From Shinella lacus (GTDB taxonomy: Bacteria; Pseudomonadota; Alphaproteobacteria; Rhizobiales; Rhizobiaceae), in assembly GCF_010994755.1 (NCBI RefSeq), contig NZ_WHSB02000004.1:186001-250000 (forward strand): a stretch of 64,000 bases of DNA, in the 5' to 3' direction. The first letter of the stretch is position 1, and each line of letters opens with the position of its first letter. Shown piece by piece: positions 7,863-16,484 of this stretch. A program made the position numbers and the translations under genes. Below the pieces are notes generated by a model. That model did not search any database. It saw only the letters and a list, made by a program, of their open reading frames with translations, and was not told where the DNA came from.

Positions 7863-8951
7863 TCAGGCCAGCGCGTAGCTCACCAGATCGATCCCCATCG
7901 CCTTCTCCACAGACGGATACACCGTCGGATCGAGCACGCTGGAGGCGAGCGGGATGATGGTCTTGGGCACATGCAGCACGAAGAGCTTCATGCCGACTTC
8001 GAGCTGGCCGACGCTGAGCGGCTCGCCTTCCGGCGAAAGCGTGGTGATGACATCCGGGAAGGTCGCGAGGCGTTTGCCCGCGGCCGATTCCACCGCCATG
8101 TATTCGTTCATGACATGCAGCACCGTCGCGCTGTCGCCCTTGCCGAGCGTCACGGTGCCGATGTCGAAGGCTTCCTTGGTATAGACCACCGACTTGTCGG
8201 TGATCGTGCCTTCGGAAAGGATCGCGCCGCCCGTCGTCTTGACGATCGCGTCGATGATCGCCGAGCCGCCCTTGCCCTCCGCCGCGAGGATCGCCTCACC
8301 GAGGGTCAGCGCCAGTGAAATGCCGCCGAGCGCCGCATTCTTGCGCACATAGGAGGCCCGCAGCGGATTGCGGCAGGAGGCGATGAAGCCGCCGGACATG
8401 TCGGAGGCGGTTCGCAGGATGGGCGAGACCTTTGCGGTCGCGCCGCGCACGACGAGCTCGATATAGCGGTTCTCGTCGCGGTTTCCGCCGACGGCCGTCT
8501 GGATCATCTGTTCGGGGGAGCCGGCCATGCCGATCGACCCCATGTCGCCGGTCGGGTGCGCGCGCATGTCACCCACGGCATCCAGCACCTTGGTGCCGAG
8601 GATGGCCGACGGCAGCCAGCCATTCAGCGTCGACGACTTGCCGTTCTGGCCGACCATCAGCGCGGCGACCTTCTCGCCAAGCGCCTCCTGCAAAAGCTCG
8701 ACGGCCTTCACGTAATCGACGCCGCGCATCTCCCACGGTGTGGTCGAGGCCGGGGCGCCAATGGCCGCCGCCGTCGCCACCCAGTCGTCGTCGGAAAGCT
8801 CGTCGATGGAGACCAGTTCCGGCTTGCCGATCGACACTGCGGCATAGCCGAGCATGCGGCCATGATCCGCCCAGCCGCCACCGCCGGCGGCATAGACCGA
8901 GCCGCCCTTGACCGCCGCCTCGACGTCTTTTTCCTTTAGAATCCGGCCCAT
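7863..8951 (-). CDS. DUF917 / S-methyl-thiohydantoin desulfurase family protein
   Basis: The 362-residue protein matches the DUF917 family, now named S-Me-THD, with a glycine-rich N-terminus (GGSVYAAGGGGWADHG), NPLRASYV and a late VPKTIIPLASS. The family is linked to desulfuration of thiohydantoins. In this operon it fits removal of the C2 sulfur from 3-(5-oxo-2-thioxoimidazolidin-4-yl)propionate to give hydantoin-5-propionate. Its start overlaps the stop of the M20 hydrolase (ATGA at 8948-8953), and the urocanase-like gene starts 20 bases after it. The reaction is inferred from the family name and gene order. Confidence 0.8.
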   Translation of the reverse strand: MGRILKEKDVEAAVKGGSVYAAGGGGWADHGRMLGYAAVSIGKPELVSIDELSDDDWVATAAAIGAPASTTPWEMRGVDYVKAVELLQEALGEKVAALMVGQNGKSSTLNGWLPSAILGTKVLDAVGDMRAHPTGDMGSIGMAGSPEQMIQTAVGGNRDENRYIELVVRGATAKVSPILRTASDMSGGFIASCRNPLRASYVRKNAALGGISLALTLGEAILAAEGKGGSAIIDAIVKTTGGAILSEGTITDKSVVYTKEAFDIGTVTLGKGDSATVLHVMNEYMAVESAAGKRLATFPDVITTLSPEGEPLSVGQLEVGMKLFVLHVPKTIIPLASSVLDPTVYPSVEKAMGIDLVSYALA

Positions 8952-10222
8952 CAGACGTCCTCCTGACTCAAGATCTTATCCAGCTGAATCACTGCGTTAA
9001 AAAGCACCGCCGCGCCGAGCGCGATGTCGTCCGTTTCGGCGAACTCTTCGGGCGCATGGCTGCGACCGCCAAGGCAGGGCACGAAGATCATCGCCGAGCG
9101 CGTCACCCGCGCCATCCAGGCCGTGTCGTGACCGGCACCGGACGCCATGCGGCGATGCGTGGCGCCCGCAACCTCGCAAGCGGCGTCCAGCACGTCGAGC
9201 AGCATCGGATCGCCGGGCGTCGGTGGGTTGTCGGAGATGCGGCGCGGCGCTTCGATGACGGTGCCCGTCTCGCGCCCCAGTTGCTCGGCCATCAGGTCCA
9301 GCGATGCCGCGAAGAGGTCCATCGCGGCGCGATCCTCCGCCCGCGCATCGATCAGCAGGCGCACGCGGGAGGGAACGACATTGGCGGCATTCGGCTCGAT
9401 GGAGAACTCGCCGACCGTCGCCGTGAAATGGCTTGGCCCGTCGGAGAGCGATTTCGCCAGCGCCTCGATGCCCGTCACCAGCCGCGCGGCCGCCGCGAGC
9501 GCATCGGCACGATTGCCCATCGGCGTGGTGCCGGCATGGTCCGCGCGGCCCTGCACGATGATCTCGATGCGCGTAATGCCGGCGATTGCCGTCACCACGC
9601 CGATATCGCGCTTTTCGGTTTCGAGCACCGGGCCTTGCTCGATATGCAGTTCTAGAAAGGCCGCGATATCCTTGCGCGCTTCGACGGCAATGCGCGCCGG
9701 ATCGCCGCCGGCATCGCGAATGCCCTGTTCCAACGTCAGCCCGTTGCTTTCGCGCGAAAACCACTCCTCCGGCAACACGCCGGCCATGCCGCGGCTGCCG
9801 ATGCAGGACACGCCGAAGATCGACACTTCCTCGGCGAGGAAATCGACGACCTCCAGGTCGTGGTCGAGCTCGATGCCCTGGTCGGCGAGCGACCGGGCCA
9901 CTTCCAGCGCCACTGCCACGCCGGCAATGCCGTCATAACGCCCGCCATCCGGCACCGTGTCGGAATGGGAACCGAGCATGATCGTGCCGAGGCCGGGCTT
10001 TTTGCCCGCGCGCCGAGCGACGAGATTGCCCGCGGCATCCACGCGTGTCTCAAGCCCCGCGGCCTGAAATTTTTCGAGAAGAAAATCCCGCCCCGCCGGG
10101 AACAGAGCGGTAAAGGCACGCCGCGTATAGGGCCGGCCGGGCTCGGTGAGCCGGGCGAGGCCGTCGATCACATCCTGTATGCGGGCGGGATCGACCGGCA
10201 GATTGGTTTTTGGCGCGGCCAT
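8951..10222 (-). CDS. M20 amidohydrolase: N-carbamoyl-L-amino acid hydrolase / allantoate amidohydrolase family
   Basis: From the ATG at 10222 the protein has 423 residues; this start overlaps the hydantoinase stop as ATGA. Metal-binding motifs of the family are present: GSHSDTVPDGGRYDG, FLAEEVSIFG, LELHIEQGPVLE and the late GAGHDTAWMA histidine. These dinuclear metalloenzymes split N-carbamoyl groups from amino acids to give CO2 and ammonia. After a hydantoinase acting on hydantoin-5-propionate, the expected substrate is N-carbamoyl-L-glutamate, yielding glutamate. Purine (allantoate) breakdown is less likely because no other purine gene is present. Confidence 0.85.
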   Translation of the reverse strand: MAAPKTNLPVDPARIQDVIDGLARLTEPGRPYTRRAFTALFPAGRDFLLEKFQAAGLETRVDAAGNLVARRAGKKPGLGTIMLGSHSDTVPDGGRYDGIAGVAVALEVARSLADQGIELDHDLEVVDFLAEEVSIFGVSCIGSRGMAGVLPEEWFSRESNGLTLEQGIRDAGGDPARIAVEARKDIAAFLELHIEQGPVLETEKRDIGVVTAIAGITRIEIIVQGRADHAGTTPMGNRADALAAAARLVTGIEALAKSLSDGPSHFTATVGEFSIEPNAANVVPSRVRLLIDARAEDRAAMDLFAASLDLMAEQLGRETGTVIEAPRRISDNPPTPGDPMLLDVLDAACEVAGATHRRMASGAGHDTAWMARVTRSAMIFVPCLGGRSHAPEEFAETDDIALGAAVLFNAVIQLDKILSQEDV

Positions 10223-11598
10223 CAGGCGCGGCCCGAAACGAGCGTCGGCAGCGGGCGCACGAAGGCGCCGGTGCCGGGCTCGGCCAGCACCTTGGTGCCG
10301 TCGAAGGCGAGCTTGCCGCGCAGATAGGTGGCGGAAACGCGCCACGGCAGGCGAATGCCGTTATAGGGCGACCAGCCGACGACGTTGTGGCCGCTGGCGA
10401 CCGAGTCGTAGGTGTAGGGCTCGGGCGTCAGCACGGTGATGTCGGCATCCTTGCCGGCCTCCAACGCACCCTTGACGTGGTCAAGCCGGAAATGGCGGGC
10501 CGGGTTCAGCGTCATCAGCTCGGCGGCACGGGTCAGCGGAATGCCGCGCTCCAGCGCACCCTTGACGAAGAGCGGCACCATAACCTCCAGCCCCGGCACG
10601 CCCGACGCGTTCGCCAGCATGTCCGGATTGGTCTTGCGGTCCTCCGACCAGCTGACATGGTCGGTGGAAACCAGCGTGACATTGCCTTCGGCGACATGGC
10701 GCCAAAGCTTTTCCACCTCGACGCGCGGGCGGATCGGCGGGTTGATCTTCGCCTTGCCGCCGAGGCGGGCGACGTCGTTCTCCTCGTCGAGCGTCAGGTA
10801 GTGGATGCAGCATTCGATGGTGGCGCGGTGCCCTTGCGCGCGGTAGGCGGCGGCGATCTCGTAGCCGCGGCCGAGCGAGCAATGCACCACATGCGCCGGG
10901 CAGCCGGTTTCGGCGCCGGTCTCGTAGATCTGGTTGGAGGCCAGCAGCTCCGTCAGCGGCGGGCGCGACAGGCCGTGGGCGCGGTAGTCGGTGATGCCCA
11001 GGGCTTTGACCTTGGCGATCGCCGCACGCACCGCCTCGTCATCCTCGTTGTGCACGCCGGCCGTCAGCCCCGTCGGAGCGATGGCGCGGAAGCAGTCTTC
11101 CAGGAGGGCGGCGGGAATGCGTGGAAACCGCTTCGGGTCGGTGCCGAAGGTGGAGAACTTGAACGCGGCGACGCCGGCCTCGACCATCTCGCTGATACGC
11201 GCCGGCCCCTCCTCCGGATCGACCGTGCCATAGAGCGCGAAATCGACGCGGGCCTGCGGCGACGCATGGTCGACCTTGATTTTCACGGCCTCGGCTGAGC
11301 AGACGAGATTGCCCTCGTCATAGGGCATGTCGACGATGGTCGTCACACCACCGGCCGCCGCCGAGCGCGTCGACCAGAGGAAATCCTCCTGGTTCTTCTG
11401 CGACAGCGAATGCACCTGCGCGTCGATGGCGCCAGGCAGGATCAGCGCGCCGGAAAGGTCGTGCCGTTCCTTGGCTGCCGGCATCGCGCCCTGCCCGACA
11501 TGCACCACCTTGCCATCACGGACGGCGACATGGCCGCCCTCGACGACGCGGTTCGCGAGCACCACGGTGCCTTTCAGAACGAGATCGAAATCGGCCAT
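10222..11598 (-). CDS. Hydantoinase/dihydropyrimidinase-family cyclic amidohydrolase
   Basis: The 458-residue protein belongs to the hydantoinase-allantoinase-dihydroorotase family. The carboxylated lysine position (AAFKFSTFG, Lys147), the histidines of GVHNEDDE and AHVVHCS, and the STDHVSW aspartate region are all visible. The first metal motif, normally D-x-H-x-H, reads DAQVHS, with Gln61 in place of the first histidine. Proposed role: ring opening of hydantoin-5-propionate to N-carbamoyl-glutamate. It lies 12 bases after the ergothionase-like gene and overlaps the M20 gene. An allantoinase role cannot be excluded, but the context speaks against it. Confidence 0.8.
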   Translation of the reverse strand: MADFDLVLKGTVVLANRVVEGGHVAVRDGKVVHVGQGAMPAAKERHDLSGALILPGAIDAQVHSLSQKNQEDFLWSTRSAAAGGVTTIVDMPYDEGNLVCSAEAVKIKVDHASPQARVDFALYGTVDPEEGPARISEMVEAGVAAFKFSTFGTDPKRFPRIPAALLEDCFRAIAPTGLTAGVHNEDDEAVRAAIAKVKALGITDYRAHGLSRPPLTELLASNQIYETGAETGCPAHVVHCSLGRGYEIAAAYRAQGHRATIECCIHYLTLDEENDVARLGGKAKINPPIRPRVEVEKLWRHVAEGNVTLVSTDHVSWSEDRKTNPDMLANASGVPGLEVMVPLFVKGALERGIPLTRAAELMTLNPARHFRLDHVKGALEAGKDADITVLTPEPYTYDSVASGHNVVGWSPYNGIRLPWRVSATYLRGKLAFDGTKVLAEPGTGAFVRPLPTLVSGRA

Positions 11599-11610
11599 CT
11601 GGTTCTCCCG

Positions 11611-13149
11611 TCAGAATTTAAGGGCGAAGAAAGTGTCGATGCCCGCCATCGGCGCCGCCTCGACGAAGGCGGCGAGCGCCTCGGGGCTCGCCAGGTCGCG
11701 GTCGAGCGCCTCGATCTCGGCGGAAAGCGGCCGGTCCTTGCGATAGAACGGGCTCACCGCCCGCGTGCGGGCATAGGCAACGGCAACCACGCCCTCGACA
11801 TTGTCGCCGGCAAGGTCGATTGCCTGTGCGGACAGCATGGCTTCGAGGGCGGCGAGCTGGCGGAGGTCGCGCACCTGGCTTTCCATGCGCTCGACGATGA
11901 GAGGCAGGAAGGTCGCCTCCTCTTCGAGGCCGCCGGCAACCACGATCGACTGCGCCGAGATCGGCACCGCCAGCGACTGGATGCGCATGTAGAGTTCGAC
12001 GGCGAGTTTCAGCAGCGGGCCGAACCCCGTCGCCGCCTCGCCGGGCGCCACGAGATTGACCGGCAGGTTGCGTCGCACCCCGTTCGCCAGCAGCACACAG
12101 CGGTTCAGCACGTTGCGGGCGAGATGGGCAAAGCCCGTCTGCGCCGCCTCGACATAGAGCGTGGTCGAGAGCGGCAGCGAACCGCCGGAGGCCATGACGT
12201 GGTTGTCCATCACCACCGGATTGTCGTCCGACTGCGCGGTCGCCTCGACGATGCGCTCGGCGGCCAGCAGCAGCGTATCGAGGCAGGCGCCGAACACCTG
12301 GGCGGTCATGCGCAGGCTGAGCGGATCGTGGATGGCGGACGGTTTCGGCCAATGGCCGGAAGAAGCCTGCGCCTCGAACCAGCAGCCGGCCAGCGCCTCG
12401 CCATGGGCGGAGAGCCGGGCGGCCACCCGCCAAGGATCGGCCGAGGCGCCGAGCGCCAGCGAAGAGAGCAGGCCCGTCACCATGAGATTGCGGATGGCCT
12501 TTGCCGCCTCGCGCACCACATTGGCGGCGGCGGCATGCGAGATGGCATTGACGCTGAGCGCCGCCAGCGCATCGCGCGGCTGCATGCGATAGGGGGCGAG
12601 GCCGGCGCGCTTCAGCGCGTCCGCGGCCGGCAGGCGCTCGCCGCCATACCAGGCCTCGCCGTCGCCGGTTATCACCGAGGCGATCTGCCCCATCAGGCCG
12701 ATATCGGCGCAGCCCATCGAGCCATGCCGGCGCACGACGGGCACGACATCCTTTTCGAGCAGCGCGAGGAAGGCGTCGATCAGCTCCGGGCTGCAGCCGG
12801 AATAGCCGCCGAGCGCGGTGTTGACGCGGATCGCCATCGCCTTGCGCACGATCGGCAAGGTGAAGGGCTCGCCGGTGCCGAAATGGTGGGCCTTCACCAG
12901 GTTGTTGTTGAACTCCACCAGGTCGTCGGCCGTCCAGAGCTTGTCCTTCATCGAGCCGACGCCCGTATTGGCGCCGTAGATCGGCAGGCCCGTGGCAAGA
13001 CGATCCGTGATGACGAGGCGCGAGGCGCCGACGCGGCCCATGCCGATCTCGCAGGCGACCGGCCGTCGCGTGGCAGCGCCGATCGCCTCCAGCGTTGCGA
13101 AGTCGAGCGGTTGACCGGTGAGATAGAGCGTATCGGCGGAAGCGAGCAT
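11611..13149 (-). CDS. HutH/PAL-superfamily lyase lacking the MIO triad, probable ergothionase
   Basis: The 512-residue protein aligns end to end with aromatic amino acid lyases. It has the catalytic-tyrosine loop IYGANTGVG (Tyr58), HDPLSLRMTAQVFGACLD and a DDNPVV segment. The Ala-Ser-Gly that cyclises to the MIO electrophile in HutH is replaced by Cys147-Ala148-Asp149 (GSMGCADIG). Ergothionases eliminate trimethylamine, a good leaving group, from ergothioneine and are known not to need MIO (from memory), so the loss fits. The product would be 2-thiourocanate. It is the first gene of the operon, reading away from the tandem-HTH regulator. Confidence 0.8.
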   Translation of the reverse strand: MLASADTLYLTGQPLDFATLEAIGAATRRPVACEIGMGRVGASRLVITDRLATGLPIYGANTGVGSMKDKLWTADDLVEFNNNLVKAHHFGTGEPFTLPIVRKAMAIRVNTALGGYSGCSPELIDAFLALLEKDVVPVVRRHGSMGCADIGLMGQIASVITGDGEAWYGGERLPAADALKRAGLAPYRMQPRDALAALSVNAISHAAAANVVREAAKAIRNLMVTGLLSSLALGASADPWRVAARLSAHGEALAGCWFEAQASSGHWPKPSAIHDPLSLRMTAQVFGACLDTLLLAAERIVEATAQSDDNPVVMDNHVMASGGSLPLSTTLYVEAAQTGFAHLARNVLNRCVLLANGVRRNLPVNLVAPGEAATGFGPLLKLAVELYMRIQSLAVPISAQSIVVAGGLEEEATFLPLIVERMESQVRDLRQLAALEAMLSAQAIDLAGDNVEGVVAVAYARTRAVSPFYRKDRPLSAEIEALDRDLASPEALAAFVEAAPMAGIDTFFALKF

Positions 13150-13173
13150 GTTTGGAAGCCTGTTTTTCCCTAA

Positions 13174-13217
13174 GCAATTCCAGGAAAAGTGTGAAGCGGT
13201 TTTCCGTCCGGAATTGC
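13174..13217. repeat. 44-bp palindromic dispersed repeat, copy 2 (inverted)
   Basis: The reverse complement matches the copy at 2849-2892 nearly throughout, with the same 44-base length and GCAATTCC/GGAATTGC ends. It lies in the 180-base divergent region between the ergothionase-like gene and the regulator, close to where a promoter is expected. Confidence 0.8.
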
Positions 13218-13240
13218 GTAGAAACTAGAGATGGATGTTA

Positions 13241-13256
13241 TGCGCATCGTGGCGCA
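13241..13256. promoter_or_regulatory. Candidate operator between the ergothionase operon and its regulator
   Basis: TGCGC-ATCGTG-GCGCA is an inverted repeat with five-base arms, midway in the divergent region 13150-13329. It is a plausible LysR-type site, but the spacing is one base off the usual T-N11-A frame, so the call is weak. Confidence 0.3.
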
Positions 13257-13329
13257 AACAGATATCCCAAAATCCGTACGGTCCATGTTATAAACCGAAC
13301 GGAAGACGGCAGCGCGAAGGACCGCACCC

Positions 13330-14487
13330 TTGGATCTATCCACCCTCTGCCTTGTGCACAGCATTCTTGAAGAACGCGGCATCCGCAGGGCGGCCGCCGC
13401 GATGGGCCGCCCGGCCTCCAGCGCCAGCGCGGCGCTGCGGCGCGTCGAGGCCAGCCTGTCGGTGCCGCTGGTGCGCCGTGACGGGCAGGCGCTGGTGCCG
13501 ACGCTGGAGGCCGAAACCCGCCTGCCGCGCTTTGCAGAGATCGCCGGATCCGCCGCCGCCCTTGCCGCGCTCGGCGAAGGATCACGAGACGCCATCTCGC
13601 TCTCCGCCCTCGCCCGTTTCGCCACCGTTGCCAGAACCGGCAGCATCAACGGCGCCGCCAAAAGCCTCGGCCTCGGCCAGCCGCAACTCACCCGCCAGCT
13701 CAGCCATCTGGAAGAGGCGCTTGGCTGCAAATTGCTGGAGCGTTCGGCGACGGGGATCAGCTGCACGCCGGCCGGCCTCGAGGCGCTGGCGCTTGCCGAG
13801 CGCATCGGCGCGGCCTGGGAGGCGCTGTCGGCCGCCTCGGCGGAACGGTTTCGCCGCAGCGCCGCCACCTGGCGGCTCGGCACGATCATCCCCTTCGGCC
13901 ATGAAAGCGAGATCGCCGCCATGCTCGCCCGCCTGACGGTCGAATGGCGGGCGGCGCGGCCGCGCCAGCCGCTCTTCCTCTCCTCCACCACGGCGGATGA
14001 TCTTATCTCCGGCCTGAAGAACCGCCGTTTCGACCTGATCCTGCTCGACACCGACCACTACCCCGCCGAATTCGAGGGCCAACTGATCGGCCGCTCGCAA
14101 CTGGCGCTCGCCGGCCCGCGCTCACTGGACGAGGCGGAACGGCAGGATTTCGCAGCCCTGCTGCGGCGCTATCCCATTGCCGTGCCGAGCCCGCGGAGCG
14201 GCCTGCGGCAGATGACGGACCGCTTCCTCGAAGCGACGCTGACCCCGGCGGAACGCTCGCGCCTGACGCTGGTCGAAGTTGATTCGATCCCGGTCATCAT
14301 CAACCTCGTGCTCCGCCACGGCCATCTCTCCGTGCTGCCGGAACATTCCGTCGCCAACATCAACCCGCCGCCGACGCTGCTGCCGCTCTACCCGGCCTAC
14401 CAGCAATCGCTGAGCCTCGTCTGGCCGCGCGATGCGCTCTCCCGGCAGGCGGCCGAGACGATGCTGCCTTTGCTCGCGAAGACTTAG
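13330..14487 (+). CDS. LysR-family regulator with two tandem HTH domains
   Basis: The 385-residue protein (TTG start, preceded by GAAGGAC) is about 80 residues longer than a normal LysR protein. Residues 3-58 form one LysR-type HTH (LVHSILEERGIRRAAAAMG...). Residues 92-150 form a second, more canonical one (LARFATVARTGSINGAAKSLG...LTRQLSHLEEALG). The effector-binding domain then follows from about 165. It is divergent from the ergothionase operon and presumably controls it, perhaps binding ergothioneine or thiourocanate. The stop overlaps the convergent GlxA-type gene by four bases. Confidence 0.85.
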   Translation: MDLSTLCLVHSILEERGIRRAAAAMGRPASSASAALRRVEASLSVPLVRRDGQALVPTLEAETRLPRFAEIAGSAAALAALGEGSRDAISLSALARFATVARTGSINGAAKSLGLGQPQLTRQLSHLEEALGCKLLERSATGISCTPAGLEALALAERIGAAWEALSAASAERFRRSAATWRLGTIIPFGHESEIAAMLARLTVEWRAARPRQPLFLSSTTADDLISGLKNRRFDLILLDTDHYPAEFEGQLIGRSQLALAGPRSLDEAERQDFAALLRRYPIAVPSPRSGLRQMTDRFLEATLTPAERSRLTLVEVDSIPVIINLVLRHGHLSVLPEHSVANINPPPTLLPLYPAYQQSLSLVWPRDALSRQAAETMLPLLAKT

Positions 14488-15458
14488 CCCTTCGCCCCAG
14501 CCCTCAGCCGCCGCCGGGTCTCCGTCGGGCTTTCGTGATAGTGCGCCCGGTAGCTGCGCGAGAAGGCGGAGGAGGAGTTGAAACCGGTCAGCGCGGCGAT
14601 GTCGGCGAATTCCGATTTGGTCTCGATCACCTTGCGCCGGGCCGCGTTGAGCCTGAGCGCCAGATAATGCTGGTGCGGCGCCACGCCCATCGATTCCTGG
14701 AACAGGTCCTGCAAATGCCGCGCGCTGATGCCGACGCGTTTGGCAAGCCGCGTCAGCGTCAGCGGCGCGTCCACCGTCTCCTCCATCAGCCGCACCGCCT
14801 GGCTGACGCGCTGGTCGGCGACACGCATATTGCCCAGCGCCGGCACCTGAAGCAGGCCGCCGGTGCGCTCGTGCTCGTAGATGAAGAGCCGCGACACTTC
14901 GAGCGCCAGCGAATAGCCCTGCCGGCGGCGGATGATCTCCAGCATCAAATCCAGCGTTGGCAATGAGCCGCCCGTCGTGATGCGCTTGCCATCGATCACA
15001 TAACGCTCGCGCACCACGCCGATCTGCGGAAAGGCGGAGGCGAATTCCTCCATGTCCTCCCAGTGGATCGTCACCGAATGGCCGTCGAGCAGGCTCGCCT
15101 GCGCCAGCAGCCAGCTGCCCGATTCGATGCCGGCCATCATGCTGCGATAACGCGCCGTCTGCGAAAGCTGGCGCCGCAACAGAGGCGTCGCACTCATCTG
15201 CCATTGATAGGAGGAAAGCACGAAAAGCGGCTGGGTCTCCTTCTCCGGCCGGAACAGGCCATCGACCGGCACGGGAATGCGGCTGCGCGTCTCGATCGGC
15301 TGGCCATCCGGCGAGAAGATGCGCCAGCAGTAGAGGTCCTGCCCGGAGATGCGGTTTGCCGCGCGCAAGGGTTCGATGACCGAGGCGACGAGGATGAGGT
15401 TCGTCTCGGGCAGGACGAGGATATCGATGTCGAGTGTCTCGGAGGATGGATCCAGCAT
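14484..15458 (-). CDS. GlxA/AraC-family regulator, CdhR-like
   Basis: From the ATG at 15458 the protein has 324 residues. The N-terminal DJ-1/PfpI-like domain starts LDIDILVLPETNLILVASVIEPLRAANR. The C-terminal AraC HTH pair (LTLTRLAKRVGISARHLQDLFQESMG and ADIAALTGFNSSSAFSRSYRAHY) is complete. A start at 15572 would run into the start of the divergent BKACE gene, so I use the internal ATG. Divergence from carnitine catabolic genes and the domain build both match Pseudomonas CdhR, the carnitine-responsive activator, so carnitine-dependent control of 15573-22111 is likely. Confidence 0.85.
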   Translation of the reverse strand: MLDPSSETLDIDILVLPETNLILVASVIEPLRAANRISGQDLYCWRIFSPDGQPIETRSRIPVPVDGLFRPEKETQPLFVLSSYQWQMSATPLLRRQLSQTARYRSMMAGIESGSWLLAQASLLDGHSVTIHWEDMEEFASAFPQIGVVRERYVIDGKRITTGGSLPTLDLMLEIIRRRQGYSLALEVSRLFIYEHERTGGLLQVPALGNMRVADQRVSQAVRLMEETVDAPLTLTRLAKRVGISARHLQDLFQESMGVAPHQHYLALRLNAARRKVIETKSEFADIAALTGFNSSSAFSRSYRAHYHESPTETRRRLRAGAKG

Positions 15459-15572
15459 GGCGAAAGCATGCGTGCTCACCTCTCGAATTGTCAAGGATAG
15501 ATCCGAAAAGTGAAAGCACTGCGCCTCCTCTTGGCTCGTAATGTCCCCCACAAGAATTCTGGGAGAGACCAC

Positions 15573-16484
15573 ATGCCCTTAGCCATGAACCGTGATGTCT
15601 TCATCACCTGCGCCGTCACCGGCTCCGGCGACACCGCCGGCAAATCGCCCCACGTACCGCGCTCGCCCAAGCAGATCGCCGAATCGGCGATCGACGCCGC
15701 CAAGGCCGGCGCCGCCGTCGTGCATTGCCACGTCCGCGATCCGGAGACCGGCGCGCCGAGCCGCCGCAACGATCTCTATCGCGAAGTGACCGAGCGCATC
15801 CGCGATGCCGAGGTGGACGTGGTGCTGAACCTCACCGCCGGAATGGGCGGCGACATGATCTTCGGCAACACCGAACAGCCGCTGCCGCTGAACCCCAACG
15901 GCACCGACATGGTCGGCGCCACCGAGCGTGTTTCCCACGTCGCCGAATGCCTGCCGGAAATCTGTACGCTCGATTGCGGCACGATGAACTTTTCGCTCGG
16001 CGACTATGTGATGACCAACACGCCGTCCATGCTGCGCGCCATGGGCAAGATGATGACGGACCTCGGCGTCCGCCCGGAAATCGAGGCCTTCGACACCGGT
16101 CATCTCTGGTTCGCCAAGCAGCTCGTCGAGGAAGGCATCATCGAGGACCCGGTGCTCATCCAGCTCTGCATGGGCATTCCGTGGGGCGCGCCCGACGACC
16201 TCAACACCTTCATGGCGATGGTCAACAACGTACCGTCGTCCTGGACCTTCTCCGCCTTCTCGATCGGCCGCAACGCCATGGCCTATCCGGCCGCGGCCGT
16301 GCTCGCCGGCGGCAATGTCCGCGTCGGTCTTGAAGACAACCTCTATGTCGGCAAGGGCCAGCTCGCCACCAATGCGCAGCTCGTCGAAAAGGCCGTCAAC
16401 GTCGTCGAAAGCATGGGCGCACGCATCATCGGCCCGGCCGAAGTGCGCGAAAAGCTGAAACTCCAGAAGCGGGCACCGAAATGA
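15573..16484 (+). CDS. Beta-keto acid cleavage enzyme (BKACE, DUF849), probable 3-dehydrocarnitine cleavage
   Basis: The 303-residue TIM-barrel enzyme shows the metal-binding HCHVRDPETG near residue 50 and the family motifs NLTAGMGGD and LDCGTMNF. BKACE enzymes condense a beta-keto acid with acetyl-CoA and split it into acetoacetate and a new acyl-CoA. Next to carnitine dehydrogenase the substrate is most likely 3-dehydrocarnitine, giving betainyl-CoA. GGGAGAGACCAC precedes the ATG at 15573. The stop overlaps the dehydrogenase start by four bases. Confidence 0.9.
   Translation: MPLAMNRDVFITCAVTGSGDTAGKSPHVPRSPKQIAESAIDAAKAGAAVVHCHVRDPETGAPSRRNDLYREVTERIRDAEVDVVLNLTAGMGGDMIFGNTEQPLPLNPNGTDMVGATERVSHVAECLPEICTLDCGTMNFSLGDYVMTNTPSMLRAMGKMMTDLGVRPEIEAFDTGHLWFAKQLVEEGIIEDPVLIQLCMGIPWGAPDDLNTFMAMVNNVPSSWTFSAFSIGRNAMAYPAAAVLAGGNVRVGLEDNLYVGKGQLATNAQLVEKAVNVVESMGARIIGPAEVREKLKLQKRAPK

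Noticed and set aside
5542-7878. Long plus-strand reading frame of 778 codons opposite the urocanase-like gene
   Set aside because: It is Arg/His-rich with no recognisable motif and mirrors real genes on the other strand. Long antisense frames are expected at this GC content; the same applies to the plus-strand frames at 42545-44788 and 45196-47523.
10222-11598. Allantoin or pyrimidine degradation
   Set aside because: A hydantoinase and an M20 carbamoylase fit those pathways, but no uricase, ureidoglycolate or dihydropyrimidine dehydrogenase gene is present, and the partners are lyase, hydratase and desulfurase.
6181-13149. Ordinary histidine utilisation (hut) operon
   Set aside because: Only HutH- and HutU-like proteins are present, both with altered active-site positions. 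No imidazolonepropionase, formimidoylglutamate enzyme or HutC is nearby, and hydantoin and thiohydantoin enzymes are instead.
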